From NCBI GenBank assembly GCA_022600195.1, contig JAHZKX010000001.1, forward strand, positions 16,607 through 80,606: 64,000 bases of DNA. Reading direction: 5' to 3'. The first letter of the stretch is position 1. Every line of letters begins with the position of its first letter. Positions 36,236-46,044 of the stretch are shown here, piece after piece. Origin of the DNA: Planctomycetota bacterium. Lineage in GTDB: Bacteria; Planctomycetota; Planctomycetia; Planctomycetales; Planctomycetaceae. Both the position numbers and the translations under genes were made by a program. The notes under the pieces were generated by a model, which saw nothing but the letters and a program-made list of their open reading frames with translations, searched no databases and was not told the origin of the DNA.

Positions 36236-37747
36236 GTGAAGCGGTTATTGCTAGCAGACACTGGTCTTGAAGGGAGTTGTGGGGTGTATCAACGCGATTC
36301 AGGAAATCGAATTTTTCACCAACAGAGATGCCTCCTTGATGTAAAAGATCTCGTTCTGCTTTTACTCTGCTTTCTCTGTTTCTCAACAACAGAACTTGAG
36401 GCTGCTGTTTATCAGGTGGGCTCCGATCAGGAATATCATCAGGTAGAAAATGTTCCCTGGGAAAAACTGATGGCAGGGGATGAGGTACATATTCATTGGC
36501 GACCTCAACCTTATCAAACGAAATGGGTCCTCTGTTGCAGAGGAACGAAAGATAAGCCGATCGTGATTAAAGGAATTCCTTCTCCAAAGGGGGAACTGCC
36601 TGTAATCGATGGACGTCGCGCGATGACGTGCCCGCAATTACGATATTGGGGAGAGCAGCGTGGAATCATAAAAATCGGTGGTGCACGAGATCCTGCTGAT
36701 ACGATGCCCGCCTATATTATAATTGAGAATCTGGATATACGCAGTGCGCGGCCTTCCTTTTTCTATTTTAATTCAGAGGGGCTTCAGAAGTATTTCCAGA
36801 ATGCAGCAGCCATCTTTATTGAAAAAGGGGAGCATATTACGATTCGTAACTGTTTCCTGCATGATTGCGGCAATGGTCTGTTTGTGGCTTATGACACGAA
36901 AGAGTTACTGGTTGAAAACTGTGCCATTTACCATAACGGTATCGCAGGCAGTTTATACGAGCACAATGTTTATACGGAAGCAGCCGGAATTACCTTTGAG
37001 GGAAATTATCTCGGCCCTTTACGAAAAAGATGCCTGGGAAATAATCTCAAAGATCGCTCTGCCGGTCTGGTTGTACGTTATAACTGGATCGAAGGGGGCA
37101 ATCGACAGTTAGATCTTGTTGACTCGGAGGGGGGAGATACAATTCGCTACGATCCTCGTTATCGGACGACTTACGTTTATGGCAATGTGCTTGTCAAACA
37201 GAATGAAGATCCAAACAGCCAGATGATTCATTATGGCGGCGATAGTGGCGATGAAGATGCGTATCGAAAAGGGACGCTGTTTCTTTTTAACAATACAGTT
37301 GTTTCCAGGCGAGCGTCAACAACTTTAGTCAGATTGTCTACCAACGGAGAACATCTGGACTGCCGTAACAATATCTTATATACATCTCAAGCAGGAAGCA
37401 GTTTTGCGATTCTGGATGAATTGGGGACAGCGAGTCTGAGTTTTAACTGGCTGAAAAAAGGTTGGAAGACGGCACATTCCCGTCGTACTGGGAATGTAGA
37501 TTCAGAAGCGGAAATCTATTCAGAAAATGATCCTGGTTTTCAAAATGCTGAAAAAAATCTATTTTTTCTCACTCCGAAATCAGCCTGTCTCAATAAGTCC
37601 GGTTCATTGCCAAAAACGATTCAGAATAATTTTCCGATCAAAAAACAGTTTCATGGGCCGCGGGGAACAAAAATACGCCCCACAGATTCATTAAAAGATC
37701 TGGGGGCATTGGGAAGACAGTCGGAGAAGAAAAAGATCTCTAATTAG
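36236..37747 (+). CDS. Secreted right-handed beta-helix protein
   Basis: A 503-aa exported protein with a hydrophobic signal-like stretch at about 39-57 ('LVLLLLCFLCFST'). No ATG lies before it; the frame starts at GTG 36236, so the N-terminus is uncertain. The body (about 150-420) shows repeating short strands ending in Asn/Asp, for example 'ITIRNCFLHDCGNGLF', 'LLVENCAIYHNG' and 'GLVVRYNWIEGG', typical of a parallel beta-helix like pectate-lyase or PL6-type folds. No catalytic motif can be fixed. A polysaccharide-binding or lyase role is plausible. It converges on pepA with 4 bp between. Confidence 0.75.
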   Translation: MKRLLLADTGLEGSCGVYQRDSGNRIFHQQRCLLDVKDLVLLLLCFLCFSTTELEAAVYQVGSDQEYHQVENVPWEKLMAGDEVHIHWRPQPYQTKWVLCCRGTKDKPIVIKGIPSPKGELPVIDGRRAMTCPQLRYWGEQRGIIKIGGARDPADTMPAYIIIENLDIRSARPSFFYFNSEGLQKYFQNAAAIFIEKGEHITIRNCFLHDCGNGLFVAYDTKELLVENCAIYHNGIAGSLYEHNVYTEAAGITFEGNYLGPLRKRCLGNNLKDRSAGLVVRYNWIEGGNRQLDLVDSEGGDTIRYDPRYRTTYVYGNVLVKQNEDPNSQMIHYGGDSGDEDAYRKGTLFLFNNTVVSRRASTTLVRLSTNGEHLDCRNNILYTSQAGSSFAILDELGTASLSFNWLKKGWKTAHSRRTGNVDSEAEIYSENDPGFQNAEKNLFFLTPKSACLNKSGSLPKTIQNNFPIKKQFHGPRGTKIRPTDSLKDLGALGRQSEKKKISN

Positions 37748-37751
37748 TGAA

Positions 37752-39242
37752 TCATTTGAACTGATTTGCGACTTCGACCAGGGTTTTTACCATGCAGCCT
37801 GTACCGCCCCCTTCGCGACAGGGTTGATTCGCTGAAGCAAAAGCCGGTCCGGCGATATCAAGATGGACCCATGTCGTTTCACCTACAAAGTTTTCCAGAA
37901 ACTTGGCAGCGGTAATTGCGCCACCCCAGCGTGTTCCGATATTTTTCAAATCTGCGACATCACTTTTCAGTTGTTCCGCAAATTGCGGAAACATAGGCAT
38001 TTCCCAAACATCTTCACCACTGGTTTTTGCAGCATCTTGAACTGCTTTTGACCAATGAGCATCGTTGGAAAACAGACCAGTGACTTCTTCACCCAAGGCG
38101 ACGACACAGGCGCCTGTCAGTGTGGCAAGGTCGATGATTTTCGCTGCTCCGCGATCGACGGCCAGAGTCAGTACATCAGCCAGGACGAGCCTGCCTTCGG
38201 CATCGGTGTTGAGGACTTCAATGGTCTTACCGTTTCGTGCGGTCAGAACGTCTCCCAGTTTGTAGGATGAACCATTTACCATGTTTTCGACCAGACCCAT
38301 GTAGCCAACGACATTGACGGGCAACTTGAGTCGAGCGATGGCGGTCATGGCTCCCAGGACTGCGGCAGCACCACCCATATCGCACTTCATGGTTTTCATG
38401 CCATCACTGGGTTTGAGAGAGAGTCCACCACTGTCAAATGTCACACCTTTTCCAACGAGTGCCAGAGTTGGTGCAGAGGGATCACCTCCCTCGTGTTTGA
38501 GAATTGCCAGACGCGGTGGTTGATCGCTGCCTTGAGCAACAGCCAGCATAGATCCCATTTTTTCCTGTTTGAGCTGATTTTCATCGAGAACCTCAGATTC
38601 CAGTCCGTATGTTTTTGCGATTTCAACAGTACGGTCGGCGAAACTGATGGGGAAAATATCCCCAGCATGGCGGTTTACCATTTCACGTGCCAGGTTAATG
38701 GATTCGCCTAGAATCAATCCCTGATCGACGGCCTGCTCGCAGGTTGACTGATCTGCAGAGTTAGTGCCCACGATGAGAATATCCTGGAAGGGGTGTCGTG
38801 CTGATTCCTCGCGGTACAGGTCCTGGCCGATAGAACCGACGACCATCGAAGTGCTGATCACACGCGCTGCTTCGCTGGCAGTCACTGAGGTCTCTCCCAA
38901 TTCGGGAAGCTGGACTGCGATGCGTCTGTTTTGTTTTGTGGAAATCGTGCGGGCTGCTGTCATCATTGCTTTTTCCAATGACGACAGAGAAGCATCGGCT
39001 TTTGGTCCCAGGCCAACCAGCAGGATACGTGGAGTGGAAATCTCGGTTAAACCGAGTAATGAAGATGTTGTCGCTTGTTTGCCTGTAAAATCTTCATTTT
39101 CCATCAAGCGGGTGATGAGTCCCGCTAATGTTTCATCCAGCTTTGCGATCGCTTCGGGGAGCGGAGCGGATTCAATCAGACCAATGACCAGCCAGTCGGC
39201 AGAGAGAGAGGAAATCGCTTCATTCGTAAATTGCGTACCCAT
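37752..39242 (-). CDS. pepA: Leucyl aminopeptidase (M17, PepA)
   Basis: Cytosol-type leucine aminopeptidase, a di-metal enzyme that removes N-terminal residues. The frame opens at TTG 39254 (500 aa); ATG 39242 is the likelier start (496 aa). Numbering from the TTG, the active site is complete: K269, D274 (KGVTFDSGG), K281, D292 and the signature N349-TDAEGR355 containing D351, E353 and R355. The N-terminal macro-like domain (about 20-170) is normal. No neighbour shares its strand closely, so it is monocistronic. Confidence 0.96.
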   Translation of the reverse strand: MGTQFTNEAISSLSADWLVIGLIESAPLPEAIAKLDETLAGLITRLMENEDFTGKQATTSSLLGLTEISTPRILLVGLGPKADASLSSLEKAMMTAARTISTKQNRRIAVQLPELGETSVTASEAARVISTSMVVGSIGQDLYREESARHPFQDILIVGTNSADQSTCEQAVDQGLILGESINLAREMVNRHAGDIFPISFADRTVEIAKTYGLESEVLDENQLKQEKMGSMLAVAQGSDQPPRLAILKHEGGDPSAPTLALVGKGVTFDSGGLSLKPSDGMKTMKCDMGGAAAVLGAMTAIARLKLPVNVVGYMGLVENMVNGSSYKLGDVLTARNGKTIEVLNTDAEGRLVLADVLTLAVDRGAAKIIDLATLTGACVVALGEEVTGLFSNDAHWSKAVQDAAKTSGEDVWEMPMFPQFAEQLKSDVADLKNIGTRWGGAITAAKFLENFVGETTWVHLDIAGPAFASANQPCREGGGTGCMVKTLVEVANQFK

Positions 39243-39327
39243 TAGTTCTTTCAATCCCTTTAACGTATGTTGAAATCAGATTAAGATAAGTGGCTTACCA
39301 GTTTAACAGACCCGGAGTAAAAACCCA

Positions 39328-40284
39328 ATGAGAGATATCAGGATTGCTGCTGTCCAGTTTGAGCATCGGAATGGAGATAAGGATTATAATTTGCAACGAA
39401 TTCGTGAGCTGGCTCAACAGGCAGTCGAGCAGGGGGCGGAAATTGTCAGCTTTCATGAATGTTGTATATCCGCTTACACGTTTGTGCAATCATTTTCAAA
39501 GGATGAATTGATTTCACTGGCCGAGGCGGTTCCCGATGGGCCAAGCACACAGGAGTTGATGCAGATCTCTCAGGAAGTAGGCGTTCCCATTCTCGCAGGA
39601 TTGTTCGAAGTGGATCAGGGAGAAGTTTATAATACCTATATTTGTGTGGATGGAATGGAACTGGTTGACCGCTTCCGTAAGTTGCATGCCTTTGTCAATT
39701 CTCATCTGGCTTCCGGCGATGAATATGTCGTGTTTGAGGTTCGTGGCTGTCGTTGTGGGATTCTGATTTGTTACGATAATAATCTCGTTGAGAATGTCCG
39801 GATGACGACGATGTTAGGCGCCGATATTATCTTTATGCCACATGTCACCTGTTGTCTGCCATCATTGATGCCCGGTCGTGGTCTGGTTGACCCCCAACTC
39901 TGGCATAATCGGGATCGCGATCCGGTTCGGTTGCGGCAGGAGTTTGAAGGACCCAAAGGTAAAGGCTGGCTGATGCACTGGCTACCTGCACGGGCCTATG
40001 ATAATGGTATTTATGCCATTTTTACGAACCCGGTAGGAATGGATGACCAAGAAGTGAAACCGGGGCTTTCCATGATTCTGGACCCGTTTGGTGAGATCAT
40101 TGCAGAATGTACTAAACTTGGCGATGACATAGCCATAGCATTATGTACGGCTGAAAAAATTAATCAATCTGGTGGTCGTCGTTACATTCGAGCGCGACGT
40201 CCCGATTTATACACAAAGCTGGTCGAGCCGCCATTGGAACCACCAGAAACGCAACCTGGCTGGGAATTAAAGCCATCCAGTTAA
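39328..40284 (+). CDS. Nitrilase-superfamily carbon-nitrogen hydrolase
   Basis: A 318-aa C-N hydrolase, probably an amidase. The Glu-Lys-Cys triad is visible: E44 in 'SFHECCISAY', K128 in 'RFRKLHAF' and C148 in 'GILICYDNN'. The C-terminal region ('RARRPDLYTKLVEPP') resembles N-carbamoyl-D-amino-acid hydrolase and beta-ureidopropionase branches, which favours a linear amide or carbamoyl substrate over a nitrile. It begins 86 bp from the pepA start on the other strand (divergent) and ends 5 bp from queC (convergent). Confidence 0.88.
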   Translation: MRDIRIAAVQFEHRNGDKDYNLQRIRELAQQAVEQGAEIVSFHECCISAYTFVQSFSKDELISLAEAVPDGPSTQELMQISQEVGVPILAGLFEVDQGEVYNTYICVDGMELVDRFRKLHAFVNSHLASGDEYVVFEVRGCRCGILICYDNNLVENVRMTTMLGADIIFMPHVTCCLPSLMPGRGLVDPQLWHNRDRDPVRLRQEFEGPKGKGWLMHWLPARAYDNGIYAIFTNPVGMDDQEVKPGLSMILDPFGEIIAECTKLGDDIAIALCTAEKINQSGGRRYIRARRPDLYTKLVEPPLEPPETQPGWELKPSS

Positions 40285-40289
40285 TCTCT

Positions 40290-40988
40290 TCAACCTGGAT
40301 TGAGTGCGGGGTCGCTGAAGCCAGCCTCTTCAAATCCTTTGACGCGTAATTGACACGAATCACAATGGCCGCAAGGTGTGCCATCTGACAGCGGATCGTA
40401 ACAGCTATGTGTCAAGCTATAGTCGACACCCAATTCCATTCCTTTTTTTATGATCTCAGATTTAGTCAGAGAAATGAGCGGGGAATGAATCTTCCATGTG
40501 CCCAAGTGTTCTACACCTGTTTTCGTTGCCAGGGATGCGACTTTCTCAAAACCATCGATAAATTCAGGGCGACAATCTGGATAGCCACTGTAATCGACTG
40601 CGTTTACGCCGATAAACAGATCAAAGGCGTTCAGAGTTTCTGCCCAGGCCAATGCAAGAGAAAGAAACACGGTGTTACGTGCGGGAACATAGGTAATGGG
40701 GATACCGGTTTCCAAATCGTGTTCGGAACGGTCTTTGGGAACTTCAATATCGGCCGTTAATGCGGAACCACCAAAAACACGCAAGTCTAATGGAAACGTT
40801 ACGTGTTGTTTTACATTGAAAGACTCACAGACATTTTGTGCCGCTTTGAGTTCATAACGATGTCGTTGGCCGTAATCAAATGATAGTGCATATAACTCAA
40901 ACCCGGCATCGGCGGCTATCGCCAGGGTCGTCGCAGAATCGAGCCCGCCACTGACTAGAATGATGGCTTTTGGAGAATCATTGGTCAT
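40290..40988 (-). CDS. queC: 7-cyano-7-deazaguanine synthase (QueC)
   Basis: ATP-dependent enzyme that converts 7-carboxy-7-deazaguanine to preQ0, a queuosine precursor. The PP-loop SGGLDSAT opens the protein. Four zinc-binding cysteines end it: C200, C210, C213 and C216 (counting from GTG 41000) in '[17 protein letters not shown]'. ATG 40988 with AAGGAG about 11 bp upstream is preferred over GTG 41000 (232 aa). No other queuosine genes (queD, queE, queF, tgt) are in this window. Confidence 0.96.
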   Translation of the reverse strand: MTNDSPKAIILVSGGLDSATTLAIAADAGFELYALSFDYGQRHRYELKAAQNVCESFNVKQHVTFPLDLRVFGGSALTADIEVPKDRSEHDLETGIPITYVPARNTVFLSLALAWAETLNAFDLFIGVNAVDYSGYPDCRPEFIDGFEKVASLATKTGVEHLGTWKIHSPLISLTKSEIIKKGMELGVDYSLTHSCYDPLSDGTPCGHCDSCQLRVKGFEEAGFSDPALNPG

Positions 40989-41136
40989 CGATGTTTCCAC
41001 TCCTTGAATGATAGCGATTTAAAAAAGAAAACTATCAGGAGCGATCCGTGGTTGCAATCCCTTCGGAATAAACGTTTTGATAATTCCATATCTGGCAGGG
41101 AAAATTTTGAGTCCACGTTATCAGAGAGTACAATGG

Positions 41137-42537
41137 CTAAAAAAGGCCATCAATGATATTACCAGAGGAAATGGGAGTCGGCCGTGTCAGGCGAGGGAAG
41201 TAAGTCAGATGTGGATCGATGCCCAGTGCATGGTAAATTGAAGTCGCAAAATCTTCGGGACGATAGGGACGAGTGCTGGGCAGGCTTCCTTTTCGATCTG
41301 TGGCACCAATGACGACACCCCTTTGAACAGGGCCCCCTGCCATCAACACACTGCCGGCGTTAGGGTAGTGGTCACGCCCTGATGTCGCGTTGATTTTTGG
41401 AGTCCGGCCGAATTCTCCCATTGCTACGACAAGTGTCGTATCTAACAGACCTCGTTCATCAAGATCATCCAGTAAGGTAGAGAGTGACATATCTAACTGT
41501 GGCAGGTTTCCTGGTCCGGAATAGCTGTGCCATCTTTTATTGCCGGGCATACCAGCTGGACGACTGGAAAATGACATCATCGAATCAAACAGCCAGCCAT
41601 GATTATCCCACGTGCCATTCGTTTTTGCTTTACCGAATAACCCGCCTTGCACTGCCTGATTGATGGTGACAAAACGTGCGCCGGCTTCAATCAGCCTGCG
41701 GGCAAGCAGTACACGACGACCATAGATATTATCGCCGTAACGTTCGCGAGTTTGTACGGATTCCGCATCCAGATTTACCGCTTTCTGCATCGCGCCGCTG
41801 GTGAGCATTGAGATGGCTTCATCAGTGAATTTATCCACCGAATCCAGTTCTGAGTTTTTCACAGCCTGTAATCGGCTGAGATTTTCTAACTGTGACAACA
41901 TCGAAAGTCGATCTTCAAATCGAACCCGGGAAAGATTCAGTCCTCCCAGTTCCATTTCCGGTTTTTGTGGATCGCCTTTGAGATCGAATGCAGAAAAGGC
42001 TGTTCCCAGATATCCAGGAGGATTGGTATAGCGGGCGGCCACAGGTAAACCCAAATGGGGAGGCATGCCTTTCACGCGACTCCCCTGTAACGCAGAAACG
42101 AGACAACCAAAGTTGGGGAAATATTGTTTTCCTACTGGAGCGAATCCGCTGGCTACATGTTGTGAACCGAAGAGATGTGACCCGGTCTTGCCTTGCCACG
42201 AGCGTACGATGGCAACCTTGTCCATGCGGGATGCCAGTAAAGGAAGTTTTTCACTAATAAATGTACCCGGCACGCTGGTGCTGGTCGGTTTCCAAGGGCC
42301 CCGGATTTCTGCGGGGGCATCTGGCTTTGGGTCGAATGTTTCAAAATGGCTCGGACCGCCAGCTAGAAAGATAAAGATACAGGAAATATCCCGCTTACCT
42401 GATTTCTTAGAAGCCTTGAGTATCTGAGGCAAGTTCAATCCGAACAGGCCCACGCCGATTTGCATCGCTTGACGACGATTCAATAAGTGCGGGGCGCACA
42501 TTCCATTTTGGAATAGTTCTGGCATCGATTCGACCAT
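41137..42537 (-). CDS. DUF1501 Tat-exported protein
   Basis: Third DUF1501 gene of the window, 466 aa. A weak twin-arginine segment NRRQAMQIG (R22-R23) precedes a hydrophobic stretch. Motifs: 'FIFLAGGPSHFETFDPKP' near 56-73, 'GEFGRTPKINATSGRDHYP' near 375-393, and an insertion near 295-330 relative to the first copy ('KAKTNGTWDNHGWLFD'). ATG 42537 or 42525 could start it. No DUF1549/DUF1553 gene is adjacent. Function unknown. Confidence 0.87.
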   Translation of the reverse strand: MVESMPELFQNGMCAPHLLNRRQAMQIGVGLFGLNLPQILKASKKSGKRDISCIFIFLAGGPSHFETFDPKPDAPAEIRGPWKPTSTSVPGTFISEKLPLLASRMDKVAIVRSWQGKTGSHLFGSQHVASGFAPVGKQYFPNFGCLVSALQGSRVKGMPPHLGLPVAARYTNPPGYLGTAFSAFDLKGDPQKPEMELGGLNLSRVRFEDRLSMLSQLENLSRLQAVKNSELDSVDKFTDEAISMLTSGAMQKAVNLDAESVQTRERYGDNIYGRRVLLARRLIEAGARFVTINQAVQGGLFGKAKTNGTWDNHGWLFDSMMSFSSRPAGMPGNKRWHSYSGPGNLPQLDMSLSTLLDDLDERGLLDTTLVVAMGEFGRTPKINATSGRDHYPNAGSVLMAGGPVQRGVVIGATDRKGSLPSTRPYRPEDFATSIYHALGIDPHLTYFPRLTRPTPISSGNIIDGLF

Positions 42538-42719
42538 AGACTAAATGCGTGGAAGTAAACTGGTGTGATTCTTACACAAATTCTAGCATGAATATGATAC
42601 GGAGACCAGATATAAATCAGTCTGCATATGTTAAATGAGTTGAAAGCGATGCCCGGGACGTCACAAATTCATGAATTTATGCTAGAGGCCTCCGAATTTA
42701 GTGCTTTTTGTCGCTTGAG

Positions 42720-43367
42720 TTACCAGGGAAATGAGGGGGACATTGCAGTCATGGCAAGTGCGGCATAGTAGGTACGGGACCCCGAATATTGGTATCCAAA
42801 CGGGATGAGACGCGGATTATACATGCGATCATAGTTGCCAAATCCCTGGAATTGCAGAGAACCAAATCGGAACGAAGGCCGATAACCCTGGTTATAAAAA
42901 TAGTTGCCTCGATAGGGAGAGCCGTACCAGTCTGACCGTATAAAATCGCTATACATGTCAAGTGCTGGTGTTGAGTACTGATTCCCATAAGCGTAGTTCA
43001 ACAACCAGGGAAATGAGTTCTGGCAGCCATAATAACGGGTTCGTGAAACTGATCGCTGTATCAGACGTTGTTGTTTCTTTGGTGAGTCCTTGGGGATGAC
43101 TCGGGGGGAAATCACAACAGACCCCACTGTTTTTCCAGGGGAATTGCTAAGGGTAGGGGCACTCAGGGCAGGAGAGAGGTTGACATCGGAATCGTACGAA
43201 TTCAGACTGATCCGTGGTGTAATCTGAACAATCCAGGCTTGCTTTGTGTCAGTTTTTGCAGGGATTGTTAAAAGTGGTGAATTTTGATTTTCTGCCAGGC
43301 TCTCATTGGGAACGCAACCAAACAGGATGCATCCTACGGCAAGGAATAACGTCAGGAAGTTTTTCAT
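42720..43367 (-). CDS. Tyr/Asn-rich lipoprotein, unknown function
   Basis: A 215-aa predicted lipoprotein, not recognised. The signal ends at Cys18 in 'CILFGCVPNES'. Residues about 80-105 are basic, and the C-terminal half (about 110-205) is rich in Tyr, Phe, Gly and Asn (for example 'YGSPYRGNYFYNQGYRPS'), a composition seen in some secreted structural proteins. No catalytic motif. It is isolated, with 182 bp to the DUF1501 gene and 283 bp to argH. Confidence 0.6.
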   Translation of the reverse strand: MKNFLTLFLAVGCILFGCVPNESLAENQNSPLLTIPAKTDTKQAWIVQITPRISLNSYDSDVNLSPALSAPTLSNSPGKTVGSVVISPRVIPKDSPKKQQRLIQRSVSRTRYYGCQNSFPWLLNYAYGNQYSTPALDMYSDFIRSDWYGSPYRGNYFYNQGYRPSFRFGSLQFQGFGNYDRMYNPRLIPFGYQYSGSRTYYAALAMTAMSPSFPW

Positions 43368-43544
43368 AGTTGTTACTTTTTGAATTCAAACAGAGAAACG
43401 AACGTGGTTTTTTCTTTTTCAAGACATAAAACACTGGTTTCTATCCTAGAGGGCCAATTAGACCATTTACCAACAAAAATCCCGATTCTAACGTGAAAAT
43501 GCATAAATTATCGGGTCATTCTCAGTCTGGGCTTACGGTCGGCT

Positions 43545-43574
43545 TGCTGGATGGTTGCCAGCAGATTAATCTGC
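43545..43574. promoter_or_regulatory. Hairpin plus 14-bp perfect palindrome upstream of argH
   Basis: An inverted repeat TGCTGG/CCAGCA (43545-43550 and 43558-43563) overlaps a perfect palindrome GCAGATTAATCTGC (43561-43574), 77 bp before the argH GTG. The palindrome has the symmetry of a dimeric repressor site. No regulator gene is adjacent, so this is a candidate operator only. Confidence 0.4.
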
Positions 43575-43650
43575 CTATGCAAGACTGGGCCTGTCATTAC
43601 AAGCAAGACAGGTTTTACTTTTCATTTTAGAAATGTAGTGGAGAAACACC

Positions 43651-45030
43651 GTGGCCGCAAAAGCCTGGGGAGGACGATTTCAACAACAGACCGACACGCG
43701 CGTCGAAGCGTTTACGGAATCAATTAGTTTTGACAGCCGACTAGCTGCGGTGGACATTAAAGGCTCACAGGCCCACGCTCAGATGCTGGCTAAGGTAGGA
43801 TTGATCACTGACGATGAATGCCAGCAAATTGTAGAGACGCTGACACAAATCGGTATTGAGATTGAGCAAGGTCAATTTGAGTTTCGATTCGAACTCGAAG
43901 ACATCCACATGCACATCGAAAGTGCGTTGATCGAACGCGTTGGTGATGTTGGGCGCAAGTTGCATACGGCGCGCAGTCGGAACGATCAGGTTTCGACAGA
44001 CTTGAAACTCTATACCCGCGAAGCAATTTCTCGAATCGATTCACTTCTCAAGGATTTACAGGTTGCGTTTGTCGAACGTTGTGAACGGGATCAGGATCTG
44101 GTATTGCCGGGCTTTACACATTTGCAACGGGCACAACCTGTGAAAGCCGCTCATTACTGGCTGGCATATTGTGAAAAGTTTGATCGGGATCGTCTGCGTC
44201 TGGCGGATTGCCTGAAGCGAGTGAATGTCTCTCCCTTGGGTGGGGCAGCGCTTGCTGGAACTTCGCTTCCGATTGACCGTCACTATACGGCGGAGTTACT
44301 GGAATTTACTGACGTGGCGCGGAATAGTCTGGACATTTCGAGTGATCGAGATTTTCTCGCTGAATTCTGTTTCTGTATGGCTATGGTTGCCACACATTTA
44401 AGCAATTGGGCGGAAGAGTGGATTGCCTGGTTTTCGACCGAGTTTGGATTTCTTAAACTGCCCGATGCCTTTACAACCGGTTCGTCGATTATGCCTCAAA
44501 AACGAAACCCCGACGTATTGGAATTGATACGTGGTAAGTCAGCTCGACCGATTGCCGATGTCCAGCAGATACTGGTTCTGCTCAAAGGTCTGCCGATGGC
44601 TTATAACCGTGATATGCAGGAAGACAAGCTGGCGCTGTTTGATTCTTATGATACCGTTGCCGCATGTTTGGAGTTAGCGGCTGCAATGGTAGAAGGGGCG
44701 GAATTGCAACGGGAAACGATCTCAGCCAAATTGGAAGATGGCTTCCTGGATGCGACCGCTTTAATGGAATACCTGATTAAAAAAGGAACACCCATGCGAA
44801 CCGGTCATGGTATTGTCGGGAAACTGGTTGCGTTATGTGAATCACGCCCGTGTCGACTGGCTGATCTCACACTGGAAGAACTACAACAAGCGTGCCCGCA
44901 GATTGAGAATGATATTTTTCAGGTACTGGGGGCACGAAATGCAATGGCAGTACTTTGCAGCTTTGGTTCTGGCGGCGAGGCTCCTGTGATGGAACAGTGG
45001 AAATATTGGAAAGAAAAGCTTGGATTGTGA
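43651..45030 (+). CDS. argH: Argininosuccinate lyase
   Basis: Splits argininosuccinate to arginine and fumarate. At 459 aa it matches the family length. The fumarase/aspartase signature [12 protein letters not shown] is at 277-288 with the catalytic Ser in this loop, and '[11 protein letters not shown]' (153-163) holds the Thr-His pair. '[12 protein letters not shown]' (106-117) is the substrate loop. The start is GTG at 43651 with GTGGAG about 9 bp upstream. No other arg genes are in the window; the palindrome upstream may be its control site. Confidence 0.97.
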   Translation: MAAKAWGGRFQQQTDTRVEAFTESISFDSRLAAVDIKGSQAHAQMLAKVGLITDDECQQIVETLTQIGIEIEQGQFEFRFELEDIHMHIESALIERVGDVGRKLHTARSRNDQVSTDLKLYTREAISRIDSLLKDLQVAFVERCERDQDLVLPGFTHLQRAQPVKAAHYWLAYCEKFDRDRLRLADCLKRVNVSPLGGAALAGTSLPIDRHYTAELLEFTDVARNSLDISSDRDFLAEFCFCMAMVATHLSNWAEEWIAWFSTEFGFLKLPDAFTTGSSIMPQKRNPDVLELIRGKSARPIADVQQILVLLKGLPMAYNRDMQEDKLALFDSYDTVAACLELAAAMVEGAELQRETISAKLEDGFLDATALMEYLIKKGTPMRTGHGIVGKLVALCESRPCRLADLTLEELQQACPQIENDIFQVLGARNAMAVLCSFGSGGEAPVMEQWKYWKEKLGL

Positions 45031-45092
45031 AATGATGGTGAAAGTTACTTTAGAATTTCATGGATCCTGTTGAAATCTGACATTGAAAGTAC

Positions 45093-45896
45093 ATGAGAAA
45101 CATTAAATTAACACTGGCCTATGATGGATCAGAATATGCCGGTTGGCAGGTGCAGCCGAATGGTCTCTCGGTACAAGCTTGTGTAGAATCAGCCATTGAA
45201 CAACTGACACAGCAGAAAAGTAGTGTCCTGGTAGCGGGTCGGACAGACGCCGGAGTGCATGCTGTGGGTCAAGTGGCAAATTTTCAAACCACGTCTTCCA
45301 TACCCTGCAATAATATCCAATCGGGGCTTCAGCATTTTTTACCAGACAGTATCTCTGTCAGAGAAGTTTCTGAAGTCGACGCTTCGTTTCATGCAACCTA
45401 TTCCGCAGTCCAGAAACGATATCGCTATGTCATCCATAATATGCCGGTTGGTTATCCTTTTCTGAAACGGTATGTATCGGAGTTCAGTAGACCTCTGGAT
45501 GAAAAACAGATGCATACAGCGGGTCAGTTCTTGCTGGGAAAACACGATTTTCGCTGCTTTGAATCGCACTATCCCAATAAAGCAACCAGTGTTCGGACCG
45601 TCAAAGAGCTAACCGTACAAAGAGCATCCGTCTGGCCAGTCTGGAGCGCGGGTCCGCTGGCAGCGATGCCAGATTCCAATTCATCCTCTTCTGAATTTAT
45701 CACTGTTGATATCGTGGCAGATGGTTTTTTATACAATATGGTTCGCACAATTGTGGGAACATTGATTGATGTGGGAGTCGGGCGTTGGTCTCCTGGAGAT
45801 GTACAGAAGATTCTCACTTCAATGGACCGTTCACAGGCAGGAGCGACGGCCCCCGCTTGTGGATTATATCTCATTCAGGTTGACTATGATTTGTGA
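45093..45896 (+). CDS. truA: tRNA pseudouridine(38-40) synthase
   Basis: Modifies U38-U40 in the anticodon arm of tRNAs. At 267 aa it is a normal TruA. The catalytic D52 lies in 'AGRTDAGVHAVGQ'. 'FHATYSAVQKRYRYVI' and 'FLYNMVRTIVGTLI' are family motifs in place. A small low-complexity insert near 187-208 (Ser-rich) is the only oddity. It follows argH by 62 bp on the same strand and may be co-transcribed. Confidence 0.97.
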   Translation: MRNIKLTLAYDGSEYAGWQVQPNGLSVQACVESAIEQLTQQKSSVLVAGRTDAGVHAVGQVANFQTTSSIPCNNIQSGLQHFLPDSISVREVSEVDASFHATYSAVQKRYRYVIHNMPVGYPFLKRYVSEFSRPLDEKQMHTAGQFLLGKHDFRCFESHYPNKATSVRTVKELTVQRASVWPVWSAGPLAAMPDSNSSSSEFITVDIVADGFLYNMVRTIVGTLIDVGVGRWSPGDVQKILTSMDRSQAGATAPACGLYLIQVDYDL

Positions 45897-46044
45897 TTAT
45901 TTCAAAGTACGTTTAATCCTTGCGGAGTCATTATACGTTATCTAAAAGTCAGGTTTCAGGCTGAGAAATCAGACTGAGAAAATAGAAAAGTTTCATCAAG
46001 GGTAAGAGAGATTGATGTGATTTATCACTCAATCTGGAAAGTGC

